From Candidatus Neomarinimicrobiota bacterium (GTDB taxonomy: Bacteria; Fidelibacterota; Fidelibacteria; Fidelibacterales; Fidelibacteraceae), in the NCBI GenBank assembly GCA_041154365.1, contig AP035449.1, positions 2,724,510 through 2,788,509 on the forward strand: a stretch of DNA of 64,000 nt, in the 5' to 3' direction. A program made the translations under genes and the position numbers. Within the stretch, counting starts at the first letter, position 1; every line of letters begins with the position of its first letter. Positions 54,826-64,000 of the stretch are shown piece by piece. Under the pieces are notes generated by a model. That model made no database searches and was not told the DNA's origin. It saw only the letters and a list, made by a program, of their open reading frames with translations.

Positions 54826-57800
54826 TTAAAACTCAAATTTATTTTTATTCGTTACCGATTCCAACAGCATTTTCAGGACCTCTGTTTCTTTCCCTTTATC
54901 CAAATGAATGCGGATCGAAAAGTTCCCCTTTGTATGGAAGGAATGTGGAATTTCCAGCTCTTTGAGAACAGGAATCATGGAAAGGGCAATTTTTTGAAGG
55001 ATATCGTGTGGAATATGGGGATTGAAAACAAGGCTTGTATATTGAGTAAGCTGGGTGATCGATTCTATTCCAAGTCTTCTGGCCAGGAGATACAGTTGTC
55101 TGAGCCGAAGGAGATTCAGGGCTTCCGGCGAAGGCGGTCCGAAGCGGTCCCTTAATTCTTTGTAAAGGGTTTGTACATCTTCTTCCTTTTCGGCAGCTGC
55201 AATGGATTGATACAATTCCAGGCGGATTGTCCCTGATGGAATATAGGATGGCGGCAGAAAAGCCCGCAGGGAGAGAGAAATATCGGGCTGGGTCTGCAAG
55301 GGGGATTTTCGGTGGGTCCGCAATTCAATTTCATCCGTCAGAAGTTTTAAAAAGTAACGATATCCCACCTGGTCAATATGGCCGCTTTGCTCCGTTCCAA
55401 AGAGATTTCCGGCACCCCGTAGTTCCAGATCCCGCATGGCAATATGATATCCGGACCCCAAATCGGTATAGAATTCCAACGCCTTTAAACGCTGCATAGC
55501 GTCCGGATTGATGTGCCGGTGCCGGGGGATTACCAGGTAAGCGTATGCTTTTCGAAAAGAACGCCCGACCCGCCCGCGAATTTGATACAATTGGGATAAT
55601 CCGAATCGGTGCGCATTCATGACAATCAGGGTGTTGGCATTGGGGATGTCGATACCCGACTCGATGATCGTTGTGCTTACGAGAACATCATATTGATGGT
55701 GAAAGAAGTCAATCAGTTGGTTCTCAAGGATTTTGCCCGTGAGTTGTCCGTGGGCAAAACGGATTCTTGCTTCGGGGACCAGCATCTCTAGATTGTGTGT
55801 CAGGGGCTCCAATTCGCGGATATTATTTTCTACCACAAGAACCTGTCCACCCCTTTTCAATTCGTCCCGGAGAACCTGGCGGATAAGATCAGAGTCCCAG
55901 TGAATCACTTTTGTATAAATTGGAATCCTCTCTTTGGGCGGGGTATCGATGCGAAGTATGTCCCGGATTCCCGAGTGGGACAACTGAAGCGTCCGGGGAA
56001 TAGGAGTTGCGCTGAGGGTCAGCACATCCACGTTGGACCGTATCGACTGAATTTTCTCTTTATGGCGGACACCGAAACGGTGTTCTTCGTCGATGATAAG
56101 AAGCCCTAAGTTTTTAAAAAACAACTTATTAGACAGTATTCGATGTGTCCCGATCAGAATATCTGTTTTCCCCTGAACGACAGATTCACGCAGGGTTTTA
56201 AATTCCCGATCTGTGCGGAAGCGGTTCAGGATATTTACGGATACTCCCAAAGGAGAAAGGCGTTCCCGGAAAGTTTCGTAATGTTGAATGGACAAAATGG
56301 TTGTAGGCACAAGGACGGCAACCTGATAGCCGGAAAGAACGGCCCTGAAGGCTGCCCGGATAGCGACCTCCGTTTTTCCGAAGCCCACATCACCGCAGAT
56401 CAGGCGATCCATAATCAGGGGTTTGGCCATATCCTCTTTGACTGTTTTGATGGCCACGCCCTGGTCCCGCGTTTCCGGCCAGGGGAAGGAGAGGGCCAGT
56501 TCTTTTTCAGACACAGGTTCTCCGTCCATGGCAAGTCCTTTTCGGGAGGCCCTTTTCCGGTACAGCTTAAGCAATTCATCTGTTACATAAGCGGCACTTT
56601 TTTTTGCCCGTTGTTTTTTAGGTTCCCATGTTTTTCGTTTCAGAGAATCGGGTTGGGGCGGATGGGCATGACCTTCGGAGAAACGATAGATTTTATCGAT
56701 GTGTCTGACGGGCAGGTAAACACGGTCTTCCTGGTCGTATTCAAGAATCAGCTGTTCATCTCCGTCTGAAAAGCGAGTGCCCAGATAAATGCCGATGCCG
56801 TAATCTACGTGGACAACAGCTTCTCCGTATTTCAAAATATCCCGGCGGGGAACCCGTTCTACATCGGGTATAAAGGGGGCATCGGGGTTGAAAAGGTGCT
56901 CTTTCTGAAAAAAGTAAGTGTCATTTAAAAAAGCTGCCTGGAGATCTTTCAGGAGAAACGCCTCAGGAAGGCTTCCCTGAATAAAATGTACATTTTCACA
57001 GGCATGGAACAACTTTTCCAGCCGATCTTTCAGTAGGGAACTTTGCCAGAAAAGGACCACCGTATTCAGGTCCCGGACAAAGCGAACAATATGTGCATCT
57101 CTTGAAGTCCCTGCCTGAAAAGGCGGAAGAGGTAAAGCCTTAAAGGAGTCTTCATCAGAAACAGGCGAAAAGGTAATGGACAAAAGGGCCTTGTTGATGG
57201 GAACGGAACGGCCCGAAAGATTGATAAGGACTGTCGTTTCCGGTAATTGATCGATAAAGGGTGAACGGGGAGAAAAAGATCCGGAAGAAGGAAAAAGCCG
57301 GAGATGTTTTTCCGTGTTGACCGAGAGCTGGGAATCGGGATTGAAAGAGCGAATGGATTCAAGGGTGTCTCCAAAAAACTCCAGTCGTTGGGGAAGGGGA
57401 GAGCCAAAGGGATACACATCGACAATCCCGCCACGAATGCAGAATTCTCCCGGATGTTCCACCAGCTCTGTTCGCTCATATCCCAAATCTGAAAGGCGTT
57501 GTGTAAGCCATTCAAAAGAAAGGGCCTGACCCTCGGAAAGGGAAAAGCCGGAAACGGAAGGGGCTGCAGGATTTTGTACCGGGTGAGAAAGAAGATCCGG
57601 AGAAGCGATTACACAGGAGAGGTTGTTTCGGGTGAGACGTGAGGCATAGCGGGCAAAATGATTCTCAAAGCGGGCATGGTTATAAAGTTCTGTGCCAAAA
57701 TCATAAAACGGGAGCCAAACAACCGTGTCATCAGGAAAAAAGGATACACAGGCTTCCAGCATTTTTTCCGATTCCCGTTCGGACTCGAGGAGAAGGACGG

Positions 57801-57954
57801 GGAAAAGGCCATCTTCTGACAACGATCTTGAAAGAAAGGCGACAAAAGAAAGAACCTGGGCTTCAGCCCAAATGTGTTTATCCCTCATTAAGCGGTGGAA
57901 TAAAGCGGTATAAGCCGGCGTATTCCGGAATGTTTGAATCAGAGTCATGTCCAT
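54826..57954 (-). CDS. mfd: Transcription-repair coupling factor Mfd
   Basis: This 1042-residue protein releases RNA polymerase stalled at lesions and recruits UvrA. It has a UvrB-like N-terminal module (GFSLSEGQALSFEWL, VEHPGEFCIRGGIVDVYPFGS), an RNA-polymerase-binding CarD-like module (RDILKYGEAVVHVDYGIGIYLG), and the RecG-like motor: GDVGFGKTEVAIRAAFRA, LIIDEEHRFGV and STTIIESGIDIPNANTLIV, then the C-terminal TRCF domain. It is about 100 residues shorter than E. coli Mfd. Its ATG directly follows a parS site. Confidence 0.95.
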   Translation of the reverse strand: MDMTLIQTFRNTPAYTALFHRLMRDKHIWAEAQVLSFVAFLSRSLSEDGLFPVLLLESERESEKMLEACVSFFPDDTVVWLPFYDFGTELYNHARFENHFARYASRLTRNNLSCVIASPDLLSHPVQNPAAPSVSGFSLSEGQALSFEWLTQRLSDLGYERTELVEHPGEFCIRGGIVDVYPFGSPLPQRLEFFGDTLESIRSFNPDSQLSVNTEKHLRLFPSSGSFSPRSPFIDQLPETTVLINLSGRSVPINKALLSITFSPVSDEDSFKALPLPPFQAGTSRDAHIVRFVRDLNTVVLFWQSSLLKDRLEKLFHACENVHFIQGSLPEAFLLKDLQAAFLNDTYFFQKEHLFNPDAPFIPDVERVPRRDILKYGEAVVHVDYGIGIYLGTRFSDGDEQLILEYDQEDRVYLPVRHIDKIYRFSEGHAHPPQPDSLKRKTWEPKKQRAKKSAAYVTDELLKLYRKRASRKGLAMDGEPVSEKELALSFPWPETRDQGVAIKTVKEDMAKPLIMDRLICGDVGFGKTEVAIRAAFRAVLSGYQVAVLVPTTILSIQHYETFRERLSPLGVSVNILNRFRTDREFKTLRESVVQGKTDILIGTHRILSNKLFFKNLGLLIIDEEHRFGVRHKEKIQSIRSNVDVLTLSATPIPRTLQLSHSGIRDILRIDTPPKERIPIYTKVIHWDSDLIRQVLRDELKRGGQVLVVENNIRELEPLTHNLEMLVPEARIRFAHGQLTGKILENQLIDFFHHQYDVLVSTTIIESGIDIPNANTLIVMNAHRFGLSQLYQIRGRVGRSFRKAYAYLVIPRHRHINPDAMQRLKALEFYTDLGSGYHIAMRDLELRGAGNLFGTEQSGHIDQVGYRYFLKLLTDEIELRTHRKSPLQTQPDISLSLRAFLPPSYIPSGTIRLELYQSIAAAEKEEDVQTLYKELRDRFGPPSPEALNLLRLRQLYLLARRLGIESITQLTQYTSLVFNPHIPHDILQKIALSMIPVLKELEIPHSFHTKGNFSIRIHLDKGKETEVLKMLLESVTNKNKFEF

Positions 57955-57970
57955 GGTTTCACGTGAAACA
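57955..57970. promoter_or_regulatory. parS (ParB-binding) site in the mnmG-mfd gap
   Basis: GGTTTCACGTGAAACA matches the parS consensus TGTTTCACGTGAAACA at 15 of 16 positions with the perfect palindrome GTTTCACGTGAAAC. It fills the entire 16-bp gap between the mnmG stop and the mfd start. Confidence 0.88.
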
Positions 57971-59821
57971 TCAGGTTAAATAAATCAGAAGGATTTGGAT
58001 ATCAGAGGGCGAAACCCCCCGGATCCGGCCTGCCTGTCCCAGGGTTTCGGGACGAAAGCGTTTTAGTTTTTCCCGCCCCTCATTGGAAAGGGACTTCACC
58101 ATGTCGTAATTAAAGTGTTCGGGAATCTGTTTTTCTTCAAGAAGTTTCATTTTTTCCACCATTTGTTCCTGTCTGTGGATATAACCCTCATAAAGTGTTT
58201 CAATAAAAGCCTGATCCAGGCTGTGGAACTGAACTTCCGGAAAAATCTCCCGGTGTACGGCTGGAAGGCATTCCCGGAGGAGGATGTGTTTTTTGATGAG
58301 CCGGTCATAGCGCTCGGTCCGGGTGTGAGACAGGCCCAGGGGGGAGTCTTTTGGACAAGATGTGGTTTTAAAGAGATGTTTGATGCGAGTTTTCTCGTGC
58401 ACGGAACGTCTAAAGCGTTCGATCAAGCGTGGCGTTTGTATTCCAATTTTTTCAGCCGCCGGGTACAAGCGATGATCGGCGTTATCCGCCCGGAGGATAA
58501 GACGGTATTCGGCGAGACTGGTAAACATACGGTAGGGCTCGTCGGTTTCTTTAGTAATCAGATCGTCGATGAGTACCCCGATGTAGGCGTCTGAACGGGA
58601 AAAAATCACGGGATCCAGTCCATCCAGCAACCGGCAGGCATTCACGGCCGCCATAAAGCCCTGTACCGCTGCCTCCTCGTATCCACTTGTGCCGTTAATC
58701 TGTCCTGCGAAAAAAAGGCCGGAAACATCCTTCGTTTCCAAAGAATGACGGAGTTGATAAGAGGGGAAGTAGTCGTATTCAATGGCATAGCCGGGTTTGA
58801 TAAACTCAGCCTTTTCCAGTCCGGGAACCGTTCTCAGGGCTTTAAACTGGATATCAATAGGGAGGGATGAGCTGAATCCGTTGATATACCACTGTTCCGA
58901 ACCCTCCCACTCCGGTTCAAGAAAAAGTTGGTGAGCGGTTTTTTCATGAAATCGGACAATTTTATCTTCAATCGACGGACAGTAACGCGGACCCGTTCCC
59001 CGGATATCTCCGGCATAAAGGGGAGAGCGGTGAAGGGCAGACCGCAGGATATCGTGGGTTTGTTCCTGTGTGTGAGTCAGGTAACAAGGAATATCTTTGG
59101 GATAAAAAGAAGTTGTTGAATAAGAGAAAGGTTCCGGATCCGGGTCGCCGTGCTGGGGTGACATCCGCGAAAAATCAATGGATCGATGTGTTACCCGGCA
59201 GGGGGTGCCGGTTTTTAGGCGCTTGACAACAAATCCCTCTGCTTTCAGCTGGTCGCTAAGGCCTGTAGAAGGAAGTTCCCCGTAGCGCCCGGAAGCAATT
59301 TGTACCGGACCGATGTGAATCAGACCATTTAAGAATGTGCCGTTTGTAAGAATAACAGATTTTCCGTGGATCTTGCGACCGTCTTTCAGGAAAACACCAC
59401 GGACTGATGCGTGTGAAAATATCAGGCGGGAACCTTCACCCTCGATGATGTGAAGGTTGTCCGTCTTTAAAAGGGTTTGTTGCATATAATCCGCATATCG
59501 CCGTTTGTCTGCCTGGGCCCGGGGAGACCAAACGGCTCTTCCCTTGGATCGGTTCAGCATTTTGAATTGGATACCGGTCTGGTCAATAGCGCGACCCATT
59601 TCACCACCCAAAGCATCCAGTTCCCGCACCAGGTGTCCCTTTGCCAGTCCACCGATGGAGGGATTGCAACTCATGCGGGCAATACTTTTTAATGATAGTG
59701 TGACGAGGGCGGTCTTTTTCCGAAGCCTGGCGGCTGCAAGGGCAGCTTCTACGCCGGCATGACCGCCACCAACAACGATAACATCAAATTCCTCTAAAGT
59801 GCGTTTCACGTGAAACATCAT
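57971..59821 (-). CDS. mnmG: tRNA uridine-34 modification enzyme MnmG
   Basis: This 616-residue FAD enzyme, with MnmE, makes the 5-carboxymethylaminomethyl group on wobble uridine of tRNAs. Seen: DVIVVGGGHAGVEAALAAARL (FAD), MSCNPSIGGLAKGHLVRELDALGG, LTNGTFLNGLIHIG, TGTPCRVTHRSID, GYAIEYDYFPSYQLRHSLE, FFAGQINGTSGYEEAAVQG and the C-terminal PETLGQAGRIRGVSPSDIQILLIYL. Codons 3-7 (FHVKR) are part of a parS site. It starts at the end of mnmE. Confidence 0.96.
   Translation of the reverse strand: MMFHVKRTLEEFDVIVVGGGHAGVEAALAAARLRKKTALVTLSLKSIARMSCNPSIGGLAKGHLVRELDALGGEMGRAIDQTGIQFKMLNRSKGRAVWSPRAQADKRRYADYMQQTLLKTDNLHIIEGEGSRLIFSHASVRGVFLKDGRKIHGKSVILTNGTFLNGLIHIGPVQIASGRYGELPSTGLSDQLKAEGFVVKRLKTGTPCRVTHRSIDFSRMSPQHGDPDPEPFSYSTTSFYPKDIPCYLTHTQEQTHDILRSALHRSPLYAGDIRGTGPRYCPSIEDKIVRFHEKTAHQLFLEPEWEGSEQWYINGFSSSLPIDIQFKALRTVPGLEKAEFIKPGYAIEYDYFPSYQLRHSLETKDVSGLFFAGQINGTSGYEEAAVQGFMAAVNACRLLDGLDPVIFSRSDAYIGVLIDDLITKETDEPYRMFTSLAEYRLILRADNADHRLYPAAEKIGIQTPRLIERFRRSVHEKTRIKHLFKTTSCPKDSPLGLSHTRTERYDRLIKKHILLRECLPAVHREIFPEVQFHSLDQAFIETLYEGYIHRQEQMVEKMKLLEEKQIPEHFNYDMVKSLSNEGREKLKRFRPETLGQAGRIRGVSPSDIQILLIYLT
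59802..59817. promoter_or_regulatory. parS (ParB-binding) site inside mnmG start
   Basis: CGTTTCACGTGAAACA, 15 of 16 with the perfect palindromic core, lies over codons 3-7 of mnmG. Sites like this near the origin are loaded by ParB for chromosome segregation. It is 1.8 kb from the other copy. Confidence 0.88.
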
Positions 59822-61189
59822 CTATTTTCCAATGCAAAAACGATTGAAAATGTGATTCAACACCTCCGGCGAGGTTGTCTTACCGGTTATGTCATCCAGG
59901 GCTCCCATGGCCTCCCGGATATCCAGGGCGATAAATTCGGGGGACATGCCCTCATCCAGCGCTTGTCGGGCGCTTAAAAGTGCTTTCTTCGCCGCGTTGA
60001 GATGATTCTGATGACGAAGATGGGATATCATCACGGATTCGGTGTTCAGGACGTAGTGGTTTTGTAACAGATCCAGAATCCGGTCCATAAGCGCCGAGAT
60101 ATGGATGTCTTTTGTGGCACTGACGGCAAAAACCGGCCGGTCAGGCTTTGTATAAGACAGGGCGGTACGGACATCCTCTTCAGGCAGCCGGTCGATTTTA
60201 TTCAGGACGATAAGTCCGGGAATCTCCTGGCCTTCAAGGAAAGCGGAAAGGGCCGGTACTTCGTTCGGGAATTCAGTGATCATCAGCATCAGGTCGGCAT
60301 CTTTCATCAGCTTCTTGGTTTTTTCCAATCCGGCCAACTCGATGAAATCCCGGGTATCCCGTAAACCGGCGGTATCATAAAGACGCAGGAGATACCCCGA
60401 ATGGTTTATCCGTTCCTCAATATAATCCCGGGTTGTTCCGGGGATATCTGAGGTTATCACTCGTTCTTCTTTGAGAATGGCGTTTAAAAGACTTGATTTG
60501 CCAGCATTTGGTTTTCCCACAATGGGAATCCGGGCCCCGTCATGTAAAATACGGCCTGTCTGATAACTGGCCATCAAATCGCTGATGTGTGTTAATCCCC
60601 GTTCAATCCGGTCCCGAATGTCTTCCGGGTCGATGGTTTCAATATCCTGGTCGCTGAAATCCAGTCCGATTTCCAGTAAAGAGGCGGCATCCAAAAGCAG
60701 ATGACGGATTTCCTCCAGCTCACGGGCCAAACGGCCCTGGAGAAGAACACGTGCCGATTTTAAACTCTTTTCTGTTTCTGCGTGAATCATATCGGCCACG
60801 GCCTCTGCCTGTGTAAGATCCATTTTCCCGTTAATGAAAGCACGTCGTGTGAATTCTCCCGGCAGGGCCGGCCGGGCACCGCGGGCATAAAGAACCTCCA
60901 GTATAAGAGCAGGAATAATCCGCCCGCCATGACAGGAAATTTCCAGAAGATCTTCACCGGTATATGAGCGGGGGGACTTGAAAAAGGTAACAATGACGTC
61001 ATCTATAAAATGTCCGTCTTCCGGATTGAAAAATGGTGTGAAGGTTGCCTGCAAAGCTTTCGGGGGTATCCGTGATACACAAGGTTTTATGATATGCAAA
61101 GCATCCGGTCCGGAAACACGGACAACGGCAATGCCACCGACACCTTCCGGTGTGGAAAGTGCAGCAATTGTCCCTTCATATCCTGCCAT
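59822..61189 (-). CDS. mnmE: tRNA modification GTPase MnmE
   Basis: This 455-residue protein has the N-terminal tetrahydrofolate-binding domain (TIAALSTPEGVGGIAVVRVSGPDAL), the helical domain, an inserted G domain (IPIVGKPNAGKSSLLNAIL, DIPGTTRDYIEE, LYDTAGLRDTRD, VLNKIDRLP) and the C-terminal catalytic CIGK. With MnmG it modifies wobble uridines. It lies in the usual yidC-mnmE-mnmG order, with 4 bp to the yidC stop and ending directly beside the mnmG start. Confidence 0.96.
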   Translation of the reverse strand: MAGYEGTIAALSTPEGVGGIAVVRVSGPDALHIIKPCVSRIPPKALQATFTPFFNPEDGHFIDDVIVTFFKSPRSYTGEDLLEISCHGGRIIPALILEVLYARGARPALPGEFTRRAFINGKMDLTQAEAVADMIHAETEKSLKSARVLLQGRLARELEEIRHLLLDAASLLEIGLDFSDQDIETIDPEDIRDRIERGLTHISDLMASYQTGRILHDGARIPIVGKPNAGKSSLLNAILKEERVITSDIPGTTRDYIEERINHSGYLLRLYDTAGLRDTRDFIELAGLEKTKKLMKDADLMLMITEFPNEVPALSAFLEGQEIPGLIVLNKIDRLPEEDVRTALSYTKPDRPVFAVSATKDIHISALMDRILDLLQNHYVLNTESVMISHLRHQNHLNAAKKALLSARQALDEGMSPEFIALDIREAMGALDDITGKTTSPEVLNHIFNRFCIGK

Positions 61190-61193
61190 GATA

Positions 61194-62951
61194 CTACTTC
61201 TTTTTTGCCTTTTTCTGCCTGGCGTCCATTTTCTCCCGCTGTTCCGCCAGTTTTGCGTGGACGGATGGATTGATAAAAAGCTTCTGCTGGAGAATGGTCA
61301 GTAAGTTAAAAACAGTATAATACAAGTTCAGACCGGAAGGAAAATTGTTAAAGATCAATAAAAAGAAGACAGGCATAAACCACATCATGATTTTTTGCTG
61401 CTGGTTGGCCTGGCTGGCTCCGGTCATTTTTTGCTGAAGTATCATGGTCAGGGCCATAATAATGGGCAAAACCGCTACCCCATCCCCATAGAGAGGAATG
61501 GAAAAGGGCAGATTGAAGATCACATCAGGAGTACTTAAATCTTTGATCCACCAGACAAAAGAGGCGCCCCGAAGCTCAATGGTTGTGCGAAAAACAATAA
61601 ACAGGGCGTAAAGTAAGGGCATCTGAAAAAGCATGGGCAGACACCCGCCCAGAGGATTCACACCATATTCCTTGTACATCTTCATGGTTTCCTGGTTCAG
61701 GGCCTGGGGATTGTTGGCGTGCTTTTCCTTCAATTCTGCCAGCAGGGGCTGAAGTTCCTGCATCCGCTTCATGGATTCGTAACTTTTGTGCGTCAACGGA
61801 TAGAGAATGATTTTCACCAGGAAAGAAAAGATCAAAAGGACGACTCCATAATTTGGAATAAAGCCCCGCATGAACCGAAGGAGTTTCAGAATTCCCACTG
61901 AGATCGGCTTGATGAGTTTCCAGCCCCAGTTCATCACATGTTCATGGCCATAACCCAGCGAAGTCAGGTAGCTTTCATCGAGAGGGGCGATCACCACCTT
62001 ATATTGGTCTTCGTGTATATCCCTGGCGGGCAGACGCATAAATAGGCGGGCATTGAAAAAGCGCTCTGTCTTGCTCCGGGCTCCATAGATTTCTGTCCGG
62101 ATGCCGGGCCGGGACTCTGCCACAACAGATGCCAGAAAGTATTTGGATCTCAGGGCAACCCACCGGGCATCCCCGTCTGTTCTGATGTTTTGTTCCTTTT
62201 CCTTTAACTGAAGATGGGTGAGCTCTTCTCCCACTTTGCTGTAGACGTATGAATAGTTTAAATCATCATCCACACTTTTCTCGGTAATGGCAAAACCATC
62301 ATACCAGTTTAGGGTATATATCATATTGGGGGCAAGACCGGCATAATTCTTTAATACAAGATCAAGGTCAAAAGCATATCCTTCAGGAGAAAATGTAAAC
62401 GTGCGGGTAATTTCCTGATTTTCTTCCGTTTTCAGGGTAAAAGAAAGGGTCCGCGGGCTGTTGATATAAAGGGTGTCCAGGTTCGAATGCTGTTCAAAGA
62501 CCTTTGATTGAAAGGGAATCTCATTAAACGACAGGGTTTCAGTATCTGAGATGGGAAATTCCATTCCCAGATTTCCGGCGGCGCCGGGTTTTAACAGGTG
62601 AACCCGATTGCCCCGGAAGGTCTTGTATTCTTTAAAACGAAACTGGGTGACAGTTCCGCCTCCCCGGTTTGAAAGGGTTAAAAAATAGGTATCTGTGGAT
62701 ATAACCAGCTCTTTTTCCTCGGCGCTCATTTCATCGGGAACATGATGAACCGGAACATCCTCAGGTTTTGAAATGCTTTGGGTTGGTGGAAATTCAGTTT
62801 CGGTAACTTCTGCCGGACCCTGAACCTTTTCCCGCTGATAACCCTCGGAGACCGGTTCTCGTTCTCCAACAAATTGTTTTTGATAAAAGGGCATGAAAAT
62901 CATAATTAAAGCAATGAGAATAAATGCGATAACCGTATTTCTATCAAACAC
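61194..62951 (-). CDS. yidC: Membrane protein insertase YidC
   Basis: The 585-residue protein is the Gram-negative-type YidC: an N-terminal helix ([22 protein letters not shown]), a large periplasmic beta domain (residues 60-340) and the C-terminal insertase with [49 protein letters not shown] and [21 protein letters not shown]. The start is GTG at 62951, 7 bases after AAAGGAG and 8 bp inside the yidD end; it gives the typical short N-terminus. A longer frame to 63053 is rejected. The C-terminal tail is Lys-rich. Confidence 0.95.
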   Translation of the reverse strand: MFDRNTVIAFILIALIMIFMPFYQKQFVGEREPVSEGYQREKVQGPAEVTETEFPPTQSISKPEDVPVHHVPDEMSAEEKELVISTDTYFLTLSNRGGGTVTQFRFKEYKTFRGNRVHLLKPGAAGNLGMEFPISDTETLSFNEIPFQSKVFEQHSNLDTLYINSPRTLSFTLKTEENQEITRTFTFSPEGYAFDLDLVLKNYAGLAPNMIYTLNWYDGFAITEKSVDDDLNYSYVYSKVGEELTHLQLKEKEQNIRTDGDARWVALRSKYFLASVVAESRPGIRTEIYGARSKTERFFNARLFMRLPARDIHEDQYKVVIAPLDESYLTSLGYGHEHVMNWGWKLIKPISVGILKLLRFMRGFIPNYGVVLLIFSFLVKIILYPLTHKSYESMKRMQELQPLLAELKEKHANNPQALNQETMKMYKEYGVNPLGGCLPMLFQMPLLYALFIVFRTTIELRGASFVWWIKDLSTPDVIFNLPFSIPLYGDGVAVLPIIMALTMILQQKMTGASQANQQQKIMMWFMPVFFLLIFNNFPSGLNLYYTVFNLLTILQQKLFINPSVHAKLAEQREKMDARQKKAKKK

Positions 62952-63174
62952 TGTTTTTCTCCTTTTCCGGTACCGGATCATATCCCCCGGGGTGAAAGGG
63001 ATGACATTTAAAAATTCTGAACAAGGCCATTTTACCCCCCTTAATAAATCCATGCCGCTCTATGGCCGTATACGCATAGGATGAGCAGGTGGGAGAAAAG
63101 CGACAGGAAGGTGCAAAATAAGGGGAGATAAAATGTTGGTAAAAACGAATACTTTTCAGTATCAGATATTTCAT
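62944..63174 (-). CDS. yidD: Membrane protein insertion efficiency factor YidD
   Basis: This 76-residue protein has the YidD core: [60 protein letters not shown] with the conserved Cys residues. It sits at the membrane and supports YidC. It overlaps rnpA by 4 bp and yidC by 8 bp. Confidence 0.95.
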   Translation of the reverse strand: MKYLILKSIRFYQHFISPYFAPSCRFSPTCSSYAYTAIERHGFIKGGKMALFRIFKCHPFHPGGYDPVPEKEKNSV

Positions 63175-63506
63175 TTGATCTGAACAACCATTTTTTTCAG
63201 ATACTTTTCAATCTGTGGAGTTGCCCCCTTTTCAGGAACTGTCGAGGCAATGAAACCATAATCGAAACCCACGGGTATGGAATCCTGGTTTAAGCGGACG
63301 GCTTCTTTCAATACACGGCGGGATCTGTTTCGCCGGACGGCCCCCCGGATTGTTTTCCGGGTTGCGAAAAGATAGCGGTTTTCCCCCGCATTGGGGGAAT
63401 AAACCATGTGAAAAAAGGGACAGCTTTTCCATCGACCCTTTTCAAAAAGCTCCTGTATGGCCGCACGGTCTCTTAAAATGGCTTTTTTTTTCAGGGAATG
63501 GCTCAC
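63171..63506 (-). CDS. rnpA: Ribonuclease P protein component
   Basis: The 111-residue basic protein binds RNase P RNA and helps process tRNA 5' ends. Seen: [52 protein letters not shown] (the RNR basic motif, here RRNRSRR) and [11 protein letters not shown]. The start is GTG at 63506, overlapping the rpmH stop by GTGA. Confidence 0.94.
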   Translation of the reverse strand: MSHSLKKKAILRDRAAIQELFEKGRWKSCPFFHMVYSPNAGENRYLFATRKTIRGAVRRNRSRRVLKEAVRLNQDSIPVGFDYGFIASTVPEKGATPQIEKYLKKMVVQIK

Positions 63507-63643
63507 GAAGAGACCGACAGACGCTTCCGCCCCTTGGCCCGGCGCCGCGAAAGGACAGTCCTTCCACCTCGTGTTTCCATGCGTGAGCGAAAGCCATGTT
63601 TATTTTTGCGCCGCCTGTTGCTGGGTTGAAATGTTCTTTTCAA
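63503..63643 (-). CDS. rpmH: 50S ribosomal protein L34
   Basis: This short gene (46 residues) starts with TTG at 63643 behind AAGGAG (63651-63656). The product [20 protein letters not shown]...[23 protein letters not shown] is a full L34. It heads the rpmH-rnpA-yidD-yidC operon, the usual neighbour of oriC. Its stop and the rnpA GTG overlap. Confidence 0.97.
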   Translation of the reverse strand: MKRTFQPSNRRRKNKHGFRSRMETRGGRTVLSRRRAKGRKRLSVSS

Positions 63644-64000
63644 GGGAAATCTCCTTTATTTTCCATTTTTTTGATTTACAGCCTGGTAATATCCAAAAAA
63701 TGTCCGTCATTATCAAATATTTATGATTAAAAATAGCAAGCGCGATTTATAATGATTTTACAATTTTCTTAAAAAGTGTCTTGACATTGCCACCTCAATT
63801 TGCAAACTTCACTTCGCGCAGATTGGAATGAATGTGGACAACATGTGGATATCTGAAGCACGCTTGAACTCCATCTTATAGGCGCGTGAGGAGATTAAAT
63901 TCAGAACAGGTTGATTATAAGGATGTTATGGAATTTTCACCCGTCTTCTTCTTCTGTAAAAAGGGTGTGGATAACTTAAATACGATGCACATATTATACA
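63644..64000. other. Probable oriC-side intergenic region with DnaA boxes
   Basis: No gene is visible in the last 357 bp. Right of the AT-rich stretch (about 63660-63780) lie TGTGGACAA (63833-63841), TGTGGATAT (63844-63852) and a perfect TGTGGATAA (63966-63974); the window ends in TTATACA, which could begin another box. With rpmH to the left this is the normal setting of oriC/dnaA. The rpmH ribosome binding site is at 63651-63656. A plus-strand TTGACA (63781-63786) has no good -10. Confidence 0.5.

Noticed and set aside
62481-62495. tRNA T-loop-like GGTTCGAATGC
   Set aside because: It is in yidC coding sequence and no cloverleaf can be drawn around it.
62952-63053. Longer N-terminus of yidC
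   Set aside because: It overlaps yidD by 110 bp; the GTG at 62951 has an AAAGGAG site and gives the usual YidC N-terminus.
63928-64000. Possible gene start (ATGGAATTT...) at the right edge
   Set aside because: The 24 codons do not look like DnaA or another known start, and the frame runs through a DnaA box.

Overview
The window reads as a chromosomal segment next to a replication origin in an anaerobic, Gram-negative-type bacterium of the FCB/Bacteroidota-like superphylum. Candidate lineages are Neomarinimicrobiota, Calditrichota or a similar candidate phylum, but the exact placement is uncertain. The clues are a secreted M28 peptidase with a type IX-secretion C-terminal sorting domain (YPNPFNP motif), several lipoprotein signals, a Wzi-like outer-membrane protein, a cluster of three SurA/PpiC-type periplasmic chaperones, and an oxygen-sensitive-looking iron-sulfur membrane complex with rubrerythrin-like and peroxiredoxin genes at its end. 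No rRNA, tRNA, insertion sequence, prophage or CRISPR array was found.

Layout, left to right. 1-14.9 kb (mostly minus strand): the 3' part of a multi-PAS sensor protein, an L,D-transpeptidase-like protein, an aldo/keto reductase, a 2-hydroxyacid dehydrogenase, an FMN-binding lipoprotein, a lipase, a surface-polysaccharide group (GT2, Wzi-like barrel, GT-B enzyme), glycogen branching enzyme, NUDIX, PAP2/GT2 pair and TrmO. 15.3-24.7 kb (minus): dapF, M28 peptidase, glyS, topA, prmC, prfA, a DUF1385 membrane protein and rpmE. Intergenic and terminal parts of this stretch carry short 7-8 bp tandem arrays and small REP-like hairpins, some of which run into coding sequence.

24.9-36.9 kb (plus strand, the only large plus block): an ArsR-type regulator with a perfect inverted-repeat operator, followed by a tightly coupled operon for an Mrp-antiporter/NiFe-hydrogenase-related membrane complex in the gene order of archaeal Mbx/Mbs. 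Two antiporter subunits are fused into one 1043-residue protein. The last ferredoxin-like subunit is fused to a GltD/NfnL-type FAD-NAD(P)H oxidoreductase. The catalytic large subunit lacks the hydrogenase C-terminal CxxC and the complex I quinone motif. This is the best candidate for an unusual system in the window. The likely role is moving electrons between NAD(P)H or ferredoxin and an acceptor, perhaps polysulfide, coupled to ion pumping. Rubrerythrin-like and peroxiredoxin genes finish the operon.

36.9-64 kb (all minus): a penicillin-acylase-like protein, DUF3108, CPBP protease, eIF2B-like, DUF2225, NUDIX, ssb, an unknown gene and YggS, then an origin-type block: gyrA, gyrB, dciA, recF, dnaN, three PPIase-type chaperones, mfd, mnmG, mnmE, yidC, yidD, rnpA, rpmH. 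Two ParB-binding parS sites flank mnmG; one of them fills the 16-bp mnmG-mfd gap exactly. DnaA boxes cluster upstream of dnaN and to the right of rpmH. The dnaN-recF-gyrB-gyrA group and the rpmH-rnpA-yidC-mnmE-mnmG group usually diverge from the origin; here they lie head to tail on one strand, and dnaA is not in the window.
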